DNA of 64,000 nucleotides from Sandaracinaceae bacterium (GTDB lineage Bacteria; Myxococcota_A; Polyangia; Polyangiales; Sandaracinaceae): contig JAVJQK010000050.1 of assembly GCA_040218145.1 (NCBI GenBank), forward strand, positions 248,001-312,000. Direction: 5' to 3'. Positions 19,885 to 28,437 of this stretch are shown one piece after another (the stretch's first letter is position 1; each line of letters opens with the position of its first letter). The translations under genes were made by a program, and so were the position numbers. Under the pieces are notes generated by a model. That model had not been told where the DNA came from and ran no database searches. It was given only the letters and a program-made list of their open reading frames with translations.

Positions 19885-21218
19885 GACTTCCCCTTCGCGG
19901 GCGCGAGCTTCTTCTGGACGCCGTCGCTCGTCGGCTCGGGCTGGGGCGCGCTCTTCGCGTCCTCGAGCTCGTAGAGGAGCCGCGCGTGCCGGAGCAGCGC
20001 CTCGCCCTCCGGGGTGTCCGCGTGGGACTTCAGCTCGCTGATGGTGCGGTGGAGCAGCTTGTTCGTCATCGCGTCGATCATCTTGTCCAGCGAGCGCCTC
20101 TCGCGCTCCGTGACGCCGCTCAGGCGCGGCAGGGTTCGTTCGAGCTCGGCCTCGAGGGTGCCACGCACCTTCTGCCGAAGCGCGACGATGGTGGGCTTCA
20201 GCACGCCCGAGCGCCGCCACCGCTCGAAGGCGGCGACCTCCATCGTCACGATCCGCTCCGCGGCGTCGGCCTCACGCCGGCGCGCGTTCAGGTTCTCCTG
20301 CGCGACCTGCTCGAGGTCGTCGACGTCGTAGAGGAAGACGTTGTCCATCTCGCCGACGCGAGGATCGACGTCGCGCGGGACCGCGATGTCGATCAGGAAC
20401 AGCGGGCGGTGGCGCCGCGCCTTGATCACCGGCTTCATCAGCTCGGGGGTGATCACGAAGCGCGTGCTCGAGGTGGAGGCGATCGCGACGTCGGCTTGCG
20501 CCAGCTCCGTCGAGAGCGCCTCGAGACCCCGCGCGTGCCCGTCGAGCTCGCGCGCGAGCGCCTCCGCCTTCTCGGGGCTGCGGTTGACGATGAAGAGGGA
20601 CGCGCCCGCCTTGCGGAGATGCTTGCCGGCCGCCTCGCCCATCTCGCCCGCCCCGACGAGCAGCACGCGCCGCCCCTCGAGGGTGCCGAAGATCTTCTTC
20701 GCGAGGTCGCCCGCGATCGAGCTGACGCTCACCGAGCCCTCGGCGATGGTCGTCTCGTTGCGCACCTTCTTCGCCACCGCGAAGGCGTGCGAGAAGCAGC
20801 GGTCGAGGAGCGTGCCGAGGCTGCCCGTGGTCTTCGAGGCCGAGTACGCCTCCTTGACCTGTCCGAGGATCTGCGGCTCGCCCACCACCATCGAGTCGAG
20901 GCTCGACGCGACCCGGAACACGTGCCGCACCGCCTCCTCGCCGTGGTGCACGTAGAGGTAGTCGCTCACCCGCTCGCCCGCGCGCTGCTCGAGCCACTGC
21001 GTCACCGCGCTCGCCGTGCGCTCGCGGTCCTCGCCGCCGACGTACACCTCGACCCGGTTGCACGTGCTCAGGAGCAGCACTTCGGGCAGCAGCGCCGCGT
21101 CGTGGATCTCGCGCACGCTCGCCTCGAGGGCCGGGCCGTCGACCGCGAGCCGCTCGCGCAACGCCACCGGAGAGGTCCGGTGGCTCATCCCCACGACCAG
21201 GAGATCGTTCGAGGACAT
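19881..21218 (-). CDS. hemA: Glutamyl-tRNA reductase
   Basis: 445 aa. NADPH-dependent reduction of glutamyl-tRNA to glutamate-1-semialdehyde, the committing step of the C5 heme pathway. Landmarks: VGMSHRTSPVALRE, the nucleophile Cys in LLSTCNRVEVY (about residue 53), GEPQILGQVKEAY, the Rossmann loop VLLVGAGEMGE, and DIAVPRDVDP. The C-terminal dimerisation helices end in a Lys/Pro-rich tail slightly longer than usual. The ATG at 21218 shares its G-side base with the stop of the HemX-like gene (TGATG). The C5 route is therefore used; hemL is not in the window. Confidence 0.98.
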   Translation of the reverse strand: MSSNDLLVVGMSHRTSPVALRERLAVDGPALEASVREIHDAALLPEVLLLSTCNRVEVYVGGEDRERTASAVTQWLEQRAGERVSDYLYVHHGEEAVRHVFRVASSLDSMVVGEPQILGQVKEAYSASKTTGSLGTLLDRCFSHAFAVAKKVRNETTIAEGSVSVSSIAGDLAKKIFGTLEGRRVLLVGAGEMGEAAGKHLRKAGASLFIVNRSPEKAEALARELDGHARGLEALSTELAQADVAIASTSSTRFVITPELMKPVIKARRHRPLFLIDIAVPRDVDPRVGEMDNVFLYDVDDLEQVAQENLNARRREADAAERIVTMEVAAFERWRRSGVLKPTIVALRQKVRGTLEAELERTLPRLSGVTERERRSLDKMIDAMTNKLLHRTISELKSHADTPEGEALLRHARLLYELEDAKSAPQPEPTSDGVQKKLAPAKGKS

Positions 21219-22030
21219 CAGCCGAAGCCCTCCGAGCCCCTGAGCATGTATCCGACCAGCACGACCATCGTCGAGAGGAAGCCGAGCATGGTGCCGATCG
21301 CCGCCTTGCGGCCGCGCCAGCCCGCCGCGACGCGGAGCAAGAGCACCCCCGCGAACAGCAGCCAGGAGAGCAACCCGAAGCCCTGCGCGGCGGAGAGCCC
21401 GAAGCCCCCTTGATGGAGCTGGACCGCCCAGATCGTCCCGGTGACGACGCCGACGGTCAGCAGCGGGAAGCCGACGAGCACCGAGCGGAGGCCGAAGGTG
21501 TCGAGCACGTCGAGCGCGGGCAGCCGCTGCATGAGCCCGCCGAGGCGCTTCTGCCGGAGCTGTCGCTCCTGGAGGAGGTAGGCGACGGCGGCCGCGGCGG
21601 CGAGCGCGAAGGCGGCGAGCCCGAGCACGTTGACGCCCACGTGGACCGGGAGGAGCGCCGACTTGACGCCCTCGGGCACGGGCCCGACCCCGCGGCGGAA
21701 CGCGGCCCCGAGGAAGAGCAGCAGGGTGACCGGCGTGATGAACGCGCCGAGCACGTGCAGCCGATCTCGTTTGCGCGCCGTGACCAGGAAGACGAGCACC
21801 AGCACGAGCGACATCACGGCCAGCGCCTGGTGGATGTCGGCCGTGGGCACGGTGCCGAGCACGGCCCAGTTCGACACGAGGAAGGCGAGGTGAGACGCCA
21901 CGGCGCCGCCGAGCACACGCGCCGCCCAGGTCGCGCCCCCCTCCGTGCCGCGCGAAAGGAAGAGCACGTAGAGGCCGGCGGCGATCGCGTAGAGCGCGGC
22001 GGTCAGGCCGAAGAGGAGGGTCACCCACAT
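21218..22030 (-). CDS. HemX/CcsA-type cytochrome c assembly-like membrane protein
   Basis: 270-aa inner-membrane protein with about eight hydrophobic segments. The run YLLQERQLRQKRLGG and LDVLDTFGLRSVLVGFPLLTVGVVTG is typical of the CcsA/ResC/HemX superfamily; the heme-binding WWD motif of true CcsA is not seen, favouring a HemX-like role next to hemA. ATG at 22030 is preferred (GGGAG upstream) over GTG at 22045. The gene start lies inside the tail of the small ORF at 22021-22182. HemX homologues influence glutamyl-tRNA reductase level or placement in other bacteria; that role here is inferred from position. Confidence 0.85.
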   Translation of the reverse strand: MWVTLLFGLTAALYAIAAGLYVLFLSRGTEGGATWAARVLGGAVASHLAFLVSNWAVLGTVPTADIHQALAVMSLVLVLVFLVTARKRDRLHVLGAFITPVTLLLFLGAAFRRGVGPVPEGVKSALLPVHVGVNVLGLAAFALAAAAAVAYLLQERQLRQKRLGGLMQRLPALDVLDTFGLRSVLVGFPLLTVGVVTGTIWAVQLHQGGFGLSAAQGFGLLSWLLFAGVLLLRVAAGWRGRKAAIGTMLGFLSTMVVLVGYMLRGSEGFG

Positions 22031-22182
22031 GGCGTCGTCTCCCACGCCTCAATGTCCTCCGCGGAAGTCCCGAGCCCGTGGGTCGGCCCCTCCTCGGAAT
22101 ACGCGGAGTATGCCTCGCCGTCGCGCCTCGATTCGCACGCCGATGTCTCGTCCCACAGGCTCACGAGTTCCGCTACGGCCAT
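22021..22182 (-). CDS. Putative small ORF, copy 1 of a duplicated 135-bp element
   Basis: 53-codon frame beginning MAVAELVSLWDETSACESRR. Its ATG (22182-22180) overlaps the TAA stop of the upstream gene as TAATG, and its own stop lies just inside the HemX-like gene. Codons 1-31 match the small ORF at 62621 with 9 mismatches in 93 bases, then 7 unrelated codons (8 in the other copy), then a second shared block (ACTTCCGCG, GAGGACAT). Frame is kept between copies despite the length difference. Codon use is less GC-rich at third positions than the neighbours (GTA, ACA, GAA kept in both copies), so RNA-level function or recent duplication is possible. I know no family for the peptide. No Shine-Dalgarno is obvious; translation would depend on coupling. 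Confidence 0.4.
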   Translation of the reverse strand: MAVAELVSLWDETSACESRRDGEAYSAYSEEGPTHGLGTSAEDIEAWETTPCG

Positions 22183-22598
22183 TAGCGGCTCTGTAGGAAC
22201 CGGGCCAGGAGATCGATCTCCCCGGAGCCCGCCCGCTCTCCGGTGAGCGCGCGCGCGGCGGCGGACATGCTGTCTCCGATCACCGCGTCGTCGTCTTCGA
22301 CCACCGGCGTGCCCGCGAAGCCCTCGACGACCTGATAGGCGTTGTCTCCGAGGATCACGGAGTCGGCATAGTGCTCGGCGCCGATCTCCGCCAACTGCTC
22401 CAGATCCTTCACCTTCCCCAGGATGTCGTGGGCATCGGGGGAGCCGGTGACCTCCTCCTTGAAGAGGACCGCCGTGGTCAGCTCGAGCCGCTGCCCCTCG
22501 GGGCGCGTGATCATCACTTCGCCTTCGACCTCCACCCGCTCCTCCGAGAGCCAGAGGTCGAGCATCGCTTGCGGGACGAAGAGGCGGTTGGCGCGCAC
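22182..22598 (-). CDS. Conserved-looking protein of unknown function, head of heme operon
   Basis: 138 aa from a GTG start with AGGA about eight bases upstream. No signal peptide or membrane segment. The N-terminal part (RLFVPQAMLDLWLSEERVEVEG, EVMITRPEGQRLEL) is sheet-like, followed by KVKDLEQLAEIGAEHYADSVILGDNAYQVVEGF and a polar C-terminal helix. I do not recognise a family. Same strand and touching the small ORF and HemX-like gene, so probably co-expressed with hemA and hemC. It is divergent from trxA, with 132 bp between that carry the trxA promoter. Confidence 0.7.
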   Translation of the reverse strand: MRANRLFVPQAMLDLWLSEERVEVEGEVMITRPEGQRLELTTAVLFKEEVTGSPDAHDILGKVKDLEQLAEIGAEHYADSVILGDNAYQVVEGFAGTPVVEDDDAVIGDSMSAAARALTGERAGSGEIDLLARFLQSR

Positions 22599-22655
22599 GC
22601 CGGAATCCTACCTCCCCGGGGCGTCGACGTCATGGATCGCGCTCGTGGGTCCTGA

Positions 22656-22684
22656 TTGACATGGGGGGCCGTGGTTCCTATCAC
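22656..22684 (+). promoter_or_regulatory. Sigma70-type promoter of trxA
   Basis: TTGACA at 22656-22661, a 17-bp spacer, then TATCAC at 22679-22684. The -35 is a perfect consensus match and the -10 matches at four of six. A start site near 22691 would leave a leader of about 40 bases before the thioredoxin ATG. Confidence 0.75.
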
Positions 22685-22730
22685 TTGCGGGTCGATCGCC
22701 CGTTGGGGCGGTCAGGAATGGAGCAGCAGC

Positions 22731-23060
22731 ATGGCAGGCAAGAACGTCGTGTCCGTGAACGACCTCAACTTCGAGGACGAGGTGGTCAAGTCCGACCAGC
22801 CCGTGCTCGTCGACTTCACCGCGACGTGGTGCGGCCCGTGCCGCCAGATCGCGCCCCTCGTCGACCAGCTCGCCGACGAGTACGACGGCAAGGCGAAGGT
22901 GGCCAAGCTCGACATCGACGAGAGCCCCGAGACCGCGCGGCGCTTTCAGATCCGGGGCGTGCCCACCATCCTGATCTTCAAGGGCGGTGAGGTCGTCGAC
23001 CAGCAGGTCGGCCTCGCTCCCAAGACCATCCTCGCGTCCAAGCTCGACGGCGCCATGTGA
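22731..23060 (+). CDS. trxA: Thioredoxin
   Basis: 109-aa cytosolic thioredoxin. The redox motif ATWCGPCRQI is at about residues 31-40, followed by KLDIDESPETARRF, the cis-Pro region IRGVPTILIFKGGEVV, and the C-terminal QQVGLAPKTIL. Start ATG 22731 is chosen because the family N terminus begins there and GGAG lies eight bases upstream; the frame back to 22656 covers the promoter. Monocistronic, with its own promoter. A 7-bp GC hairpin follows the stop. Confidence 0.97.
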   Translation: MAGKNVVSVNDLNFEDEVVKSDQPVLVDFTATWCGPCRQIAPLVDQLADEYDGKAKVAKLDIDESPETARRFQIRGVPTILIFKGGEVVDQQVGLAPKTILASKLDGAM

Positions 23061-23065
23061 TCGCT

Positions 23066-23084
23066 CCCCGGCCTCGCGCCGGGG
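23066..23084 (+). terminator. GC hairpin after trxA, weak terminator candidate
   Basis: CCCCGGC, five-base loop, GCCGGGG directly after the trxA stop. The stem is perfect but there is no T-run after it, so intrinsic termination is uncertain. Confidence 0.4.
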
Positions 23085-23150
23085 TGTGAGTCGATTCGCC
23101 CTGCCGGCATCACGCCGCGCGGGGCGTTGGCGTTTCTCCTCGGTTGGAGA

Positions 23151-25193
23151 TCACTCCTGAGGGATCCGGAGCTGCTCGAGCCGCTCCTCGATCTGGCGCT
23201 GTCGGGTGGCCTCGTCGCGCCGGTGGTTCGCGATCAGGAAGCCCAGCCCGACGATCGCGATCGCGAGGAAGAGCGCCCCCGCGACGATCAGCAGGCCCGC
23301 CATCGACTTCTTCTTCGAGGGCGCGCCGCGCACCTCGCTGCGCGATACCACCGCGGTGCCGCTCGGACGCGGGGTGTCGTGCTGCGCGCGGGCGCGCGAG
23401 GGCTGCGGCGCGGCCATCGGCTGCGGTCGCGGAGCCGGCGTCGACGCGCCCGGGCTGGGCGCCGGCTGGGCGGCGGGCATGGGTCGAGGCGCCGGGGTCG
23501 CGGGCTGGGCCGCAGGCTTGGGCGCGGGCGTGGGCTTCGGCGCCTGTGCGGCGGGCATGGGCTTGGGCGCGGGCATGGGCCGCGCCTGCGCGGCGGGCAT
23601 GGGCTTGGGCGCCGGCATCGGCTTGGGCGCGGGCATCGGCCGCGGCGCCTGCGCGGCGGGCATGGGCTTGGGCGCGGGCATGGGCTTGGCCGCGGCGCCT
23701 GCGGGCATCGGCTTGGGCGTGGGGAAGGGCTTGGGCGCCGGCACCGAGCGGGCCGCGCGCGCTGGCCGCTCGGGCGGGACGAGCTCCAGCTCCTCCGACG
23801 GCAGCTCCTCGAGGTCCGAGTCCGACTCGAGGCTGTCCGTCTCCAGGCTGTCCATCTCGACGCCGAGCGCGGCGCGAACGAGCCTGGGGTCGAGGCCGTC
23901 CTGGCTGATCTCCTGGCTGTCCGCGCTGTCCATCTGGACGTCGAGCGCGGCGCGGAGGAGGCGCGGGTCGATGCTGTCCGCGTCGACGAGCGCCTGCTCG
24001 GAGATGGAGGCGTGCTTGGCGGTGTCGTCCGGGCTGCGCCCAGTCTCCTGGCTGTCCATCTCCAGGCTGTCCATCTGGACGTCGAGCGCGGCGCGAACGA
24101 GCCGCGGGTCCAGCGAGTCCTGGCTCTGCTCGAGCGGCTCGTCCTCTTCGATCTGATCGAACGAGATCTCCTGCGTGCCCTCCGCCGCCGCCCCCGCGAT
24201 CTTGCGCGGCCGGGGCGCGGGCCGCTCCTCGAGGATCTGATCGAACGAGACCTCCTGGGTGCCCTCGGCCGCCGCGCCCGCGATGGCGCGCGGCTTCGGC
24301 ATGCGCCGCTCGCGCGGGGAGATCCGCGCCGTGGGCGGGCGGTGAATCTCGGGATCGATCTCCGGCACCTGGAGGCGCGCCTCGCTCGCGAGCGCCGCGA
24401 GCAGCGGCCGCAGGCTCGTCTCGCGCCGGTCCGGCTCGGGGTGCAGCAGCGCCAGCAGGGCTTCGCGGAGGGCGGGCGAGATCTCCGGCGTGGCCGAGCC
24501 CGGGTCCACGGAGCGCCCCGTCAGCGCCTCCCACGCGATGGACGCCACGCCCCACCGATCGGACGCGGGGCTCGGGCGCCCGGCCTTGGTCGCGAGCTCC
24601 GGCGCGTACGCCATCGCGCCCGGGCCCAGATCGGCGACGCGATCCGTCAGCTCATCGTGCGGTAACGCGGTGAGCAGGTAGGGCGTGGTCAGACGCAGAC
24701 CGTCGGCGTCGAGCCACACGCGCTCCGGCCGCACGTCCCCGTGGGCCCAGCCGTCGGGCAGCGCGGTCAGCGCCGCGTCGAGCCGCGCCACCACGGGCAG
24801 GGCCTCGCGCGCCCCGAGCACCTGCCCTCGGCCACGCCGTCCGTCCAGGATGGCGGAGAGCTGCATGCCGGGCGGCCATCCCTCGACCGTGAAGGGCGAG
24901 CGGCGCTCGCGATCCGCGTCGAGCAGCGAGGAGAGGTAGCGGCCGCCCACCCCGAGCATGCCCTGCAGCCGGTCCACGAGCGCGTCGCACTCGTCCGTGT
25001 GGAGGCCCGCGCCCGCGAGGATGCGGACCAGCACCACGCGCTCGGTCTCTTGATCCAGCGCGCGGTACCCGTGGCTCGGCCCCTCGAGGTCGATCAGCTC
25101 GAGCAGCTCGTAGCGCTCGGCGAGGACATCCCCGGGGCGAGGGCCCTCTCCGGAGAGAGGCGAGCCGGAGACCTGCGTGGCGTCGGTGGACAT
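23151..25193 (-). CDS. Ser/Thr kinase-like pseudokinase with repeat linker and C-terminal membrane anchor
   Basis: 680 aa. Residues about 25-270 follow the protein-kinase fold (RYELLELIDLEG at the N-lobe, DRWGVASIAWEALTGRSVDP in the C-lobe), but key residues are lost: the beta-3 Lys is replaced (VVLVRIL), the catalytic loop is HGDVRPERVWL instead of HRDLKPEN, and no DFG is present (LRLTTPYLL). A linker follows with two copies of IAGAAAEGTQE(V/I)SFDQI (about 300-345), three copies of DPRL(V/L)RAAL(D/G)V(Q/E)MDS (about 360-450), then a long PMPAPKPMPAAQA-type Pro/Ala/Lys repeat. A transmembrane helix lies near 635-660. Probably a catalytically dead, membrane-tethered signalling scaffold. Located between dut and trxA, transcribed with the dut/pnp side. 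Confidence 0.82.
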   Translation of the reverse strand: MSTDATQVSGSPLSGEGPRPGDVLAERYELLELIDLEGPSHGYRALDQETERVVLVRILAGAGLHTDECDALVDRLQGMLGVGGRYLSSLLDADRERRSPFTVEGWPPGMQLSAILDGRRGRGQVLGAREALPVVARLDAALTALPDGWAHGDVRPERVWLDADGLRLTTPYLLTALPHDELTDRVADLGPGAMAYAPELATKAGRPSPASDRWGVASIAWEALTGRSVDPGSATPEISPALREALLALLHPEPDRRETSLRPLLAALASEARLQVPEIDPEIHRPPTARISPRERRMPKPRAIAGAAAEGTQEVSFDQILEERPAPRPRKIAGAAAEGTQEISFDQIEEDEPLEQSQDSLDPRLVRAALDVQMDSLEMDSQETGRSPDDTAKHASISEQALVDADSIDPRLLRAALDVQMDSADSQEISQDGLDPRLVRAALGVEMDSLETDSLESDSDLEELPSEELELVPPERPARAARSVPAPKPFPTPKPMPAGAAAKPMPAPKPMPAAQAPRPMPAPKPMPAPKPMPAAQARPMPAPKPMPAAQAPKPTPAPKPAAQPATPAPRPMPAAQPAPSPGASTPAPRPQPMAAPQPSRARAQHDTPRPSGTAVVSRSEVRGAPSKKKSMAGLLIVAGALFLAIAIVGLGFLIANHRRDEATRQRQIEERLEQLRIPQE

Positions 25194-25293
25194 CGAGGAG
25201 AGGAGGGGTTGTGCCCCGAAGGCCAGACCCGTGCAATCCAGCTGTGGGGGTCCGGACAGAGTATCACCCCGCCTGGTCGGACCGAACCGTGCT

Positions 25294-25734
25294 TCAGCGA
25301 GCGCCCGTGCTGCCGAAGCCGCCGGCCCCGCGCGCGGTCTCGTCGAGGGTCTCGGCCTCCTCCAGCGTCACCCGCGTGACCGGGGCCACGACGAGCTGCG
25401 CGATGCGGTCGCCGCTGGAGATGGTGTGAGGTGCGTCCCCGAGGTTCACGAGGAGGACCTTCACCTCCCCGCGGTAGTCCTCGTCGATGGTGCCGGGCGC
25501 GTTGACCACCGTGACCCCGTGGCGTGAGGAGAGCCCGCTCCGGGGCCTCACCTGCCCCTCGTGTCCGGCCGGCAAGGCGATCGCGATCCCCGTCGGCACC
25601 GCGGCGCGCGCGCCGGGCGCGAGCTCGATCGGCGCGTCGATCGCGGCCGCGAGGTCGAGCCCCGCCGCGCCCTCGGTGGCGTAGCGCGGCATGGAGGCGT
25701 CGGGGCGGAGGCGCTTGATGCGGAGCGTGGACAT
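25294..25734 (-). CDS. dut: Deoxyuridine 5'-triphosphate nucleotidohydrolase
   Basis: 146-aa trimeric dUTPase that converts dUTP to dUMP and pyrophosphate, keeping uracil out of DNA. All five motifs are present: GLDLAAA (I), [10 protein letters not shown] (II), [13 protein letters not shown] (III), GDRIAQLVV (IV) and [10 protein letters not shown] near the C terminus (V). Length is typical. It lies 79 bp downstream of pnp and 100 bp upstream of the pseudokinase, all on the minus strand. Confidence 0.98.
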   Translation of the reverse strand: MSTLRIKRLRPDASMPRYATEGAAGLDLAAAIDAPIELAPGARAAVPTGIAIALPAGHEGQVRPRSGLSSRHGVTVVNAPGTIDEDYRGEVKVLLVNLGDAPHTISSGDRIAQLVVAPVTRVTLEEAETLDETARGAGGFGSTGAR

Positions 25735-25813
25735 GGCCGCGCAGTATGACGGAACGAGCGCGGGCGCGCCCTCCGAGGAGAACGCGCCCGCGTCGGCTGA
25801 CTCGCGTCAGCGA

Positions 25814-28312
25814 CTAGCTCTGGTCGGTGCTCTCGTTCGAGCCACCCTCGTCGCTGCGGCGGCGACGACGACGACGGGGACGGCCGCTGGCCTCACCCTC
25901 GCCGCCCTCGCTGCGCTCCGGGCGATCTCCACCCTCGGGGCGGTCACTGCGCTCGGGGCGGTCACTGCGCTCGGGGCGGTCGCTGCGCTCGGGGCGGTCG
26001 CTGCGCTCGGGGCGGTCGCCACGCTCGGGGCGGTCACCACGCTCGGGGCGGTCACGGCCGCCGCGTCCGCCGCGATCGCGATCGCCACGGCCTCCACGGT
26101 CGCGGTCGCGCCCGCCGCGTCCACCACGGTCACGGTCACGGCCGCCGCCGCCACCGCCGCCGCCACCGCCGCCGCCGCGGGGGCCGCCGCGTCCACGGCT
26201 CTCGCGACGCTCCGGCTCACGGTCCACCCAGCCCTCGGGCTTCTCGAGGAGCACCTTCCGGCTGAGCCGCACGCGGCCCTGGTCGTCGATGTCGGTGACC
26301 TGAACCTCGATGGTGTCACCGAGCTTCATGATGTCCTCGGTCCGCTCCACGTGCTCCCACGCGAAGTCCGAGATGTGACAGAGGCCGTCCTTGCCAGGCA
26401 TGATCTCGAGGAACGCGCCGTAAGGCTCGACCCGCTTGACGACGCCCTTGTAGGTCTTGCCGATCTCGGCCTCCTCCGTGAGCCCGCGGATGAGGTCGAG
26501 CGCCTTCGCCACCGCGGCCGAGTCCGAGGACGCGACGTTGACGGTGCCGTCGTCCTCGACGTCGATCTGCGCGCCGGTCTGCTCGGTGATCGCGCGGATC
26601 ATCTTGCCGCCGGGCCCGATGATGAGGCGGATCTGGTCGGGCTTGACCTTCACCGAGGTGATGCGCGGAGCGTACTTGCTGAGGTCCTCGCGCGGCGCCG
26701 GGATGGCCTGCAGCATCTTGTCGAGGATGTGCAAGCGAGCTTCCTTCGCCTGCTCGAGCGCCTGGCTCATGATCTCCTTGCTGAGGCCGGAGATCTTGAT
26801 GTCCATCTGGATGGCGGTGATGCCGCTCTTGCTGCCACAGACCTTGAAGTCCATGTCGCCGAGGTGATCCTCGTCGCCGAGGATGTCGGTGAGCACCGCG
26901 TGGCGCTTGCCGTCGCTGATGAGGCCCATCGCGATGCCCGCGACCGGCTTCTCGATCGGGACGCCCGCATCCATCATCGAGAGCGCGCCGCCGCAGACGG
27001 TGGCCATCGACGACGAGCCGTTCGACTCGGTGATCTCCGAGACGATGCGGAGCGTGTAGGGGAAGCTCTCCTTCGAGGGGATCATCTTCTTGAGCGCGCG
27101 CTCCGCGAGGGTGCCGTGACCGATCTCGCGGCGGCCGGGCCCACGCAGGAACTTCACCTCACCGACCGAGTAGGGCGGGAAGTTGTAGTGCAGCATGAAG
27201 CGGTTCCACTCGAAGCCGGTGAGCAGGTCGAGCTTCTGCTCGTCCGACGCGGTGCCGAGGGTTGTCGTCACGATCGACTGGGTCTCGCCGCGGGTGAACA
27301 GCGTCGAGCCGTGCACGCGGGGGAGGATGCCGACCTCGATCGAGATCGGGCGGACCGTCTTGAAGTCACGGCCGTCGACCCGGCGCTTCTCGTCGAGCAC
27401 CTGCGCGCGCATGGTGTCGTACTTGAGCTGCTCGAAGGCCTTCTTGACGTCGCCGATCTGGTCCGGCCACTTCTCCTCGAAGTGCTTGGCGACCTCCTTC
27501 TTGATCTCCTTGAAGCGGCCGTAGCGCTCGTGCTTGACCGCGAGGTTGCAAGCGTCCTTCACCTTGTCGAGGGCGAAGTCCTTGACCGCGGCGTCGATCT
27601 CCTCGGGCCGGACGGGCGGCTCGAAGGGGACCTTTTCCTTGCCGGCGGCCGAGCGCATCTCCTCGATGAGGCCGATCGCGGGCTGGATGGCGTCCTTGCC
27701 GAACCAGAGCGCCTCGACGAGCTCGTCCTCGGACAGCTCCTCACACTCGCCCTCGACCATGACGATGGCGTCCTTGGTCGCGGCGATGATGAGCTCGCAG
27801 TCGCTCTCGGCGATCTCGGCGAGGGTGGGGTTCGCGACCCACTCGCCGTTCACGCGACCGACGCGGAGACCGCCGATGGGGCCGGCCCACGGGATGTCGG
27901 AGATGTGCACCGCGGCCGACGCGCCGAGGAGCGCGAGCACGTCCGTGCTGTTCTCCTGGTCGTGGCTGAGCACGGTCGCGACGATCTGCACCTCGTTGCG
28001 GTAGCCGTCGGGGAAGAGCGGCCGGCAGGGGCGGTCGATGAGCCGCGAGGTGAGGATCTCGTGGTTGCGGAGGCGACCCTCACGCTTGAAGAACCCGCCC
28101 GGGATCTTGCCCGCCGCGTAGGTCTTCTCCATGTAGTCCACGCTGAGCGGGAGGAAGTCGATGCCGGGCCGTCCGTCTGCACCGCAGACGGTGACCAGCA
28201 CCACGCTCTCGCCACAGGTCACGAGCACGGAGCCGGCCGCCTGCTTGGCGATCCGACCCGTCTCGAGGGTGACCGTCTTGTCACCGACTTTGACGTCTTC
28301 ACGAATGATCAT
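25814..28312 (-). CDS. pnp: Polynucleotide phosphorylase with long Arg/Gly-rich tail
   Basis: 832 aa from ATG 28312 (AGGAG nine bases upstream); the longer frame to 28546 reads through the leader and is rejected. Phosphorolytic 3'-5' exoribonuclease and RNA-decay enzyme. Two RNase PH domains (first ending near 230, second about 310-540 with FTRGETQSIVTTTLGT and GSSSMATVCGG), a KH domain near 560-605 (IIGPGGKMIRAI), and an S1 domain near 616-690 (KGVVKRVEPYGAFLEI). The remaining roughly 140 residues are unusual: poly-Gly, RDRDRGGRGG, eight DRPER(S/G) hexapeptides, then an RRRRRRR run. Normal PNPases end soon after S1 (about 700-720 aa). It follows rpsO, the classic rpsO-pnp order. Confidence 0.97.
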   Translation of the reverse strand: MIIREDVKVGDKTVTLETGRIAKQAAGSVLVTCGESVVLVTVCGADGRPGIDFLPLSVDYMEKTYAAGKIPGGFFKREGRLRNHEILTSRLIDRPCRPLFPDGYRNEVQIVATVLSHDQENSTDVLALLGASAAVHISDIPWAGPIGGLRVGRVNGEWVANPTLAEIAESDCELIIAATKDAIVMVEGECEELSEDELVEALWFGKDAIQPAIGLIEEMRSAAGKEKVPFEPPVRPEEIDAAVKDFALDKVKDACNLAVKHERYGRFKEIKKEVAKHFEEKWPDQIGDVKKAFEQLKYDTMRAQVLDEKRRVDGRDFKTVRPISIEVGILPRVHGSTLFTRGETQSIVTTTLGTASDEQKLDLLTGFEWNRFMLHYNFPPYSVGEVKFLRGPGRREIGHGTLAERALKKMIPSKESFPYTLRIVSEITESNGSSSMATVCGGALSMMDAGVPIEKPVAGIAMGLISDGKRHAVLTDILGDEDHLGDMDFKVCGSKSGITAIQMDIKISGLSKEIMSQALEQAKEARLHILDKMLQAIPAPREDLSKYAPRITSVKVKPDQIRLIIGPGGKMIRAITEQTGAQIDVEDDGTVNVASSDSAAVAKALDLIRGLTEEAEIGKTYKGVVKRVEPYGAFLEIMPGKDGLCHISDFAWEHVERTEDIMKLGDTIEVQVTDIDDQGRVRLSRKVLLEKPEGWVDREPERRESRGRGGPRGGGGGGGGGGGGRDRDRGGRGGRDRDRGGRGDRDRGGRGGRDRPERGDRPERGDRPERSDRPERSDRPERSDRPERSDRPEGGDRPERSEGGEGEASGRPRRRRRRRSDEGGSNESTDQS
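25915..26058. repeat. Eight tandem 18-bp units inside pnp
   Basis: Eight near-identical 18-bp units (type GCTCGGGGCGGTCACTGC on the plus strand) encode, on the minus strand, the hexapeptide repeats DRPER(S/G). Differences fall at a few positions only. Copy number may vary between strains by slippage. Confidence 0.9.
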
Positions 28313-28437
28313 GAGCTTCAGCTCCTCTTGCCCGAAAGGGCGTTTTGCCTCGAAGGGCGCTGCCTCGACAGCCCGGCCCGTGAGAGGGCACGGCCTGGTG
28401 TCCGCCGGCGCTGGGGCTGGGCTCGGTCCTCGGTTCC

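Noticed and set aside
22051-22182. Antisense reading of the duplicated element as the real coding strand
   Set aside because: The antisense frames are also open and similar, but they lack a start at the element boundary and overlap known genes; the sense frame begins exactly at the shared ATG. Not fully excluded.
25915-26058. Regular 18-bp repeats as a CRISPR-like array
   Set aside because: Units are contiguous without unique spacers and encode hexapeptides in the pnp frame.
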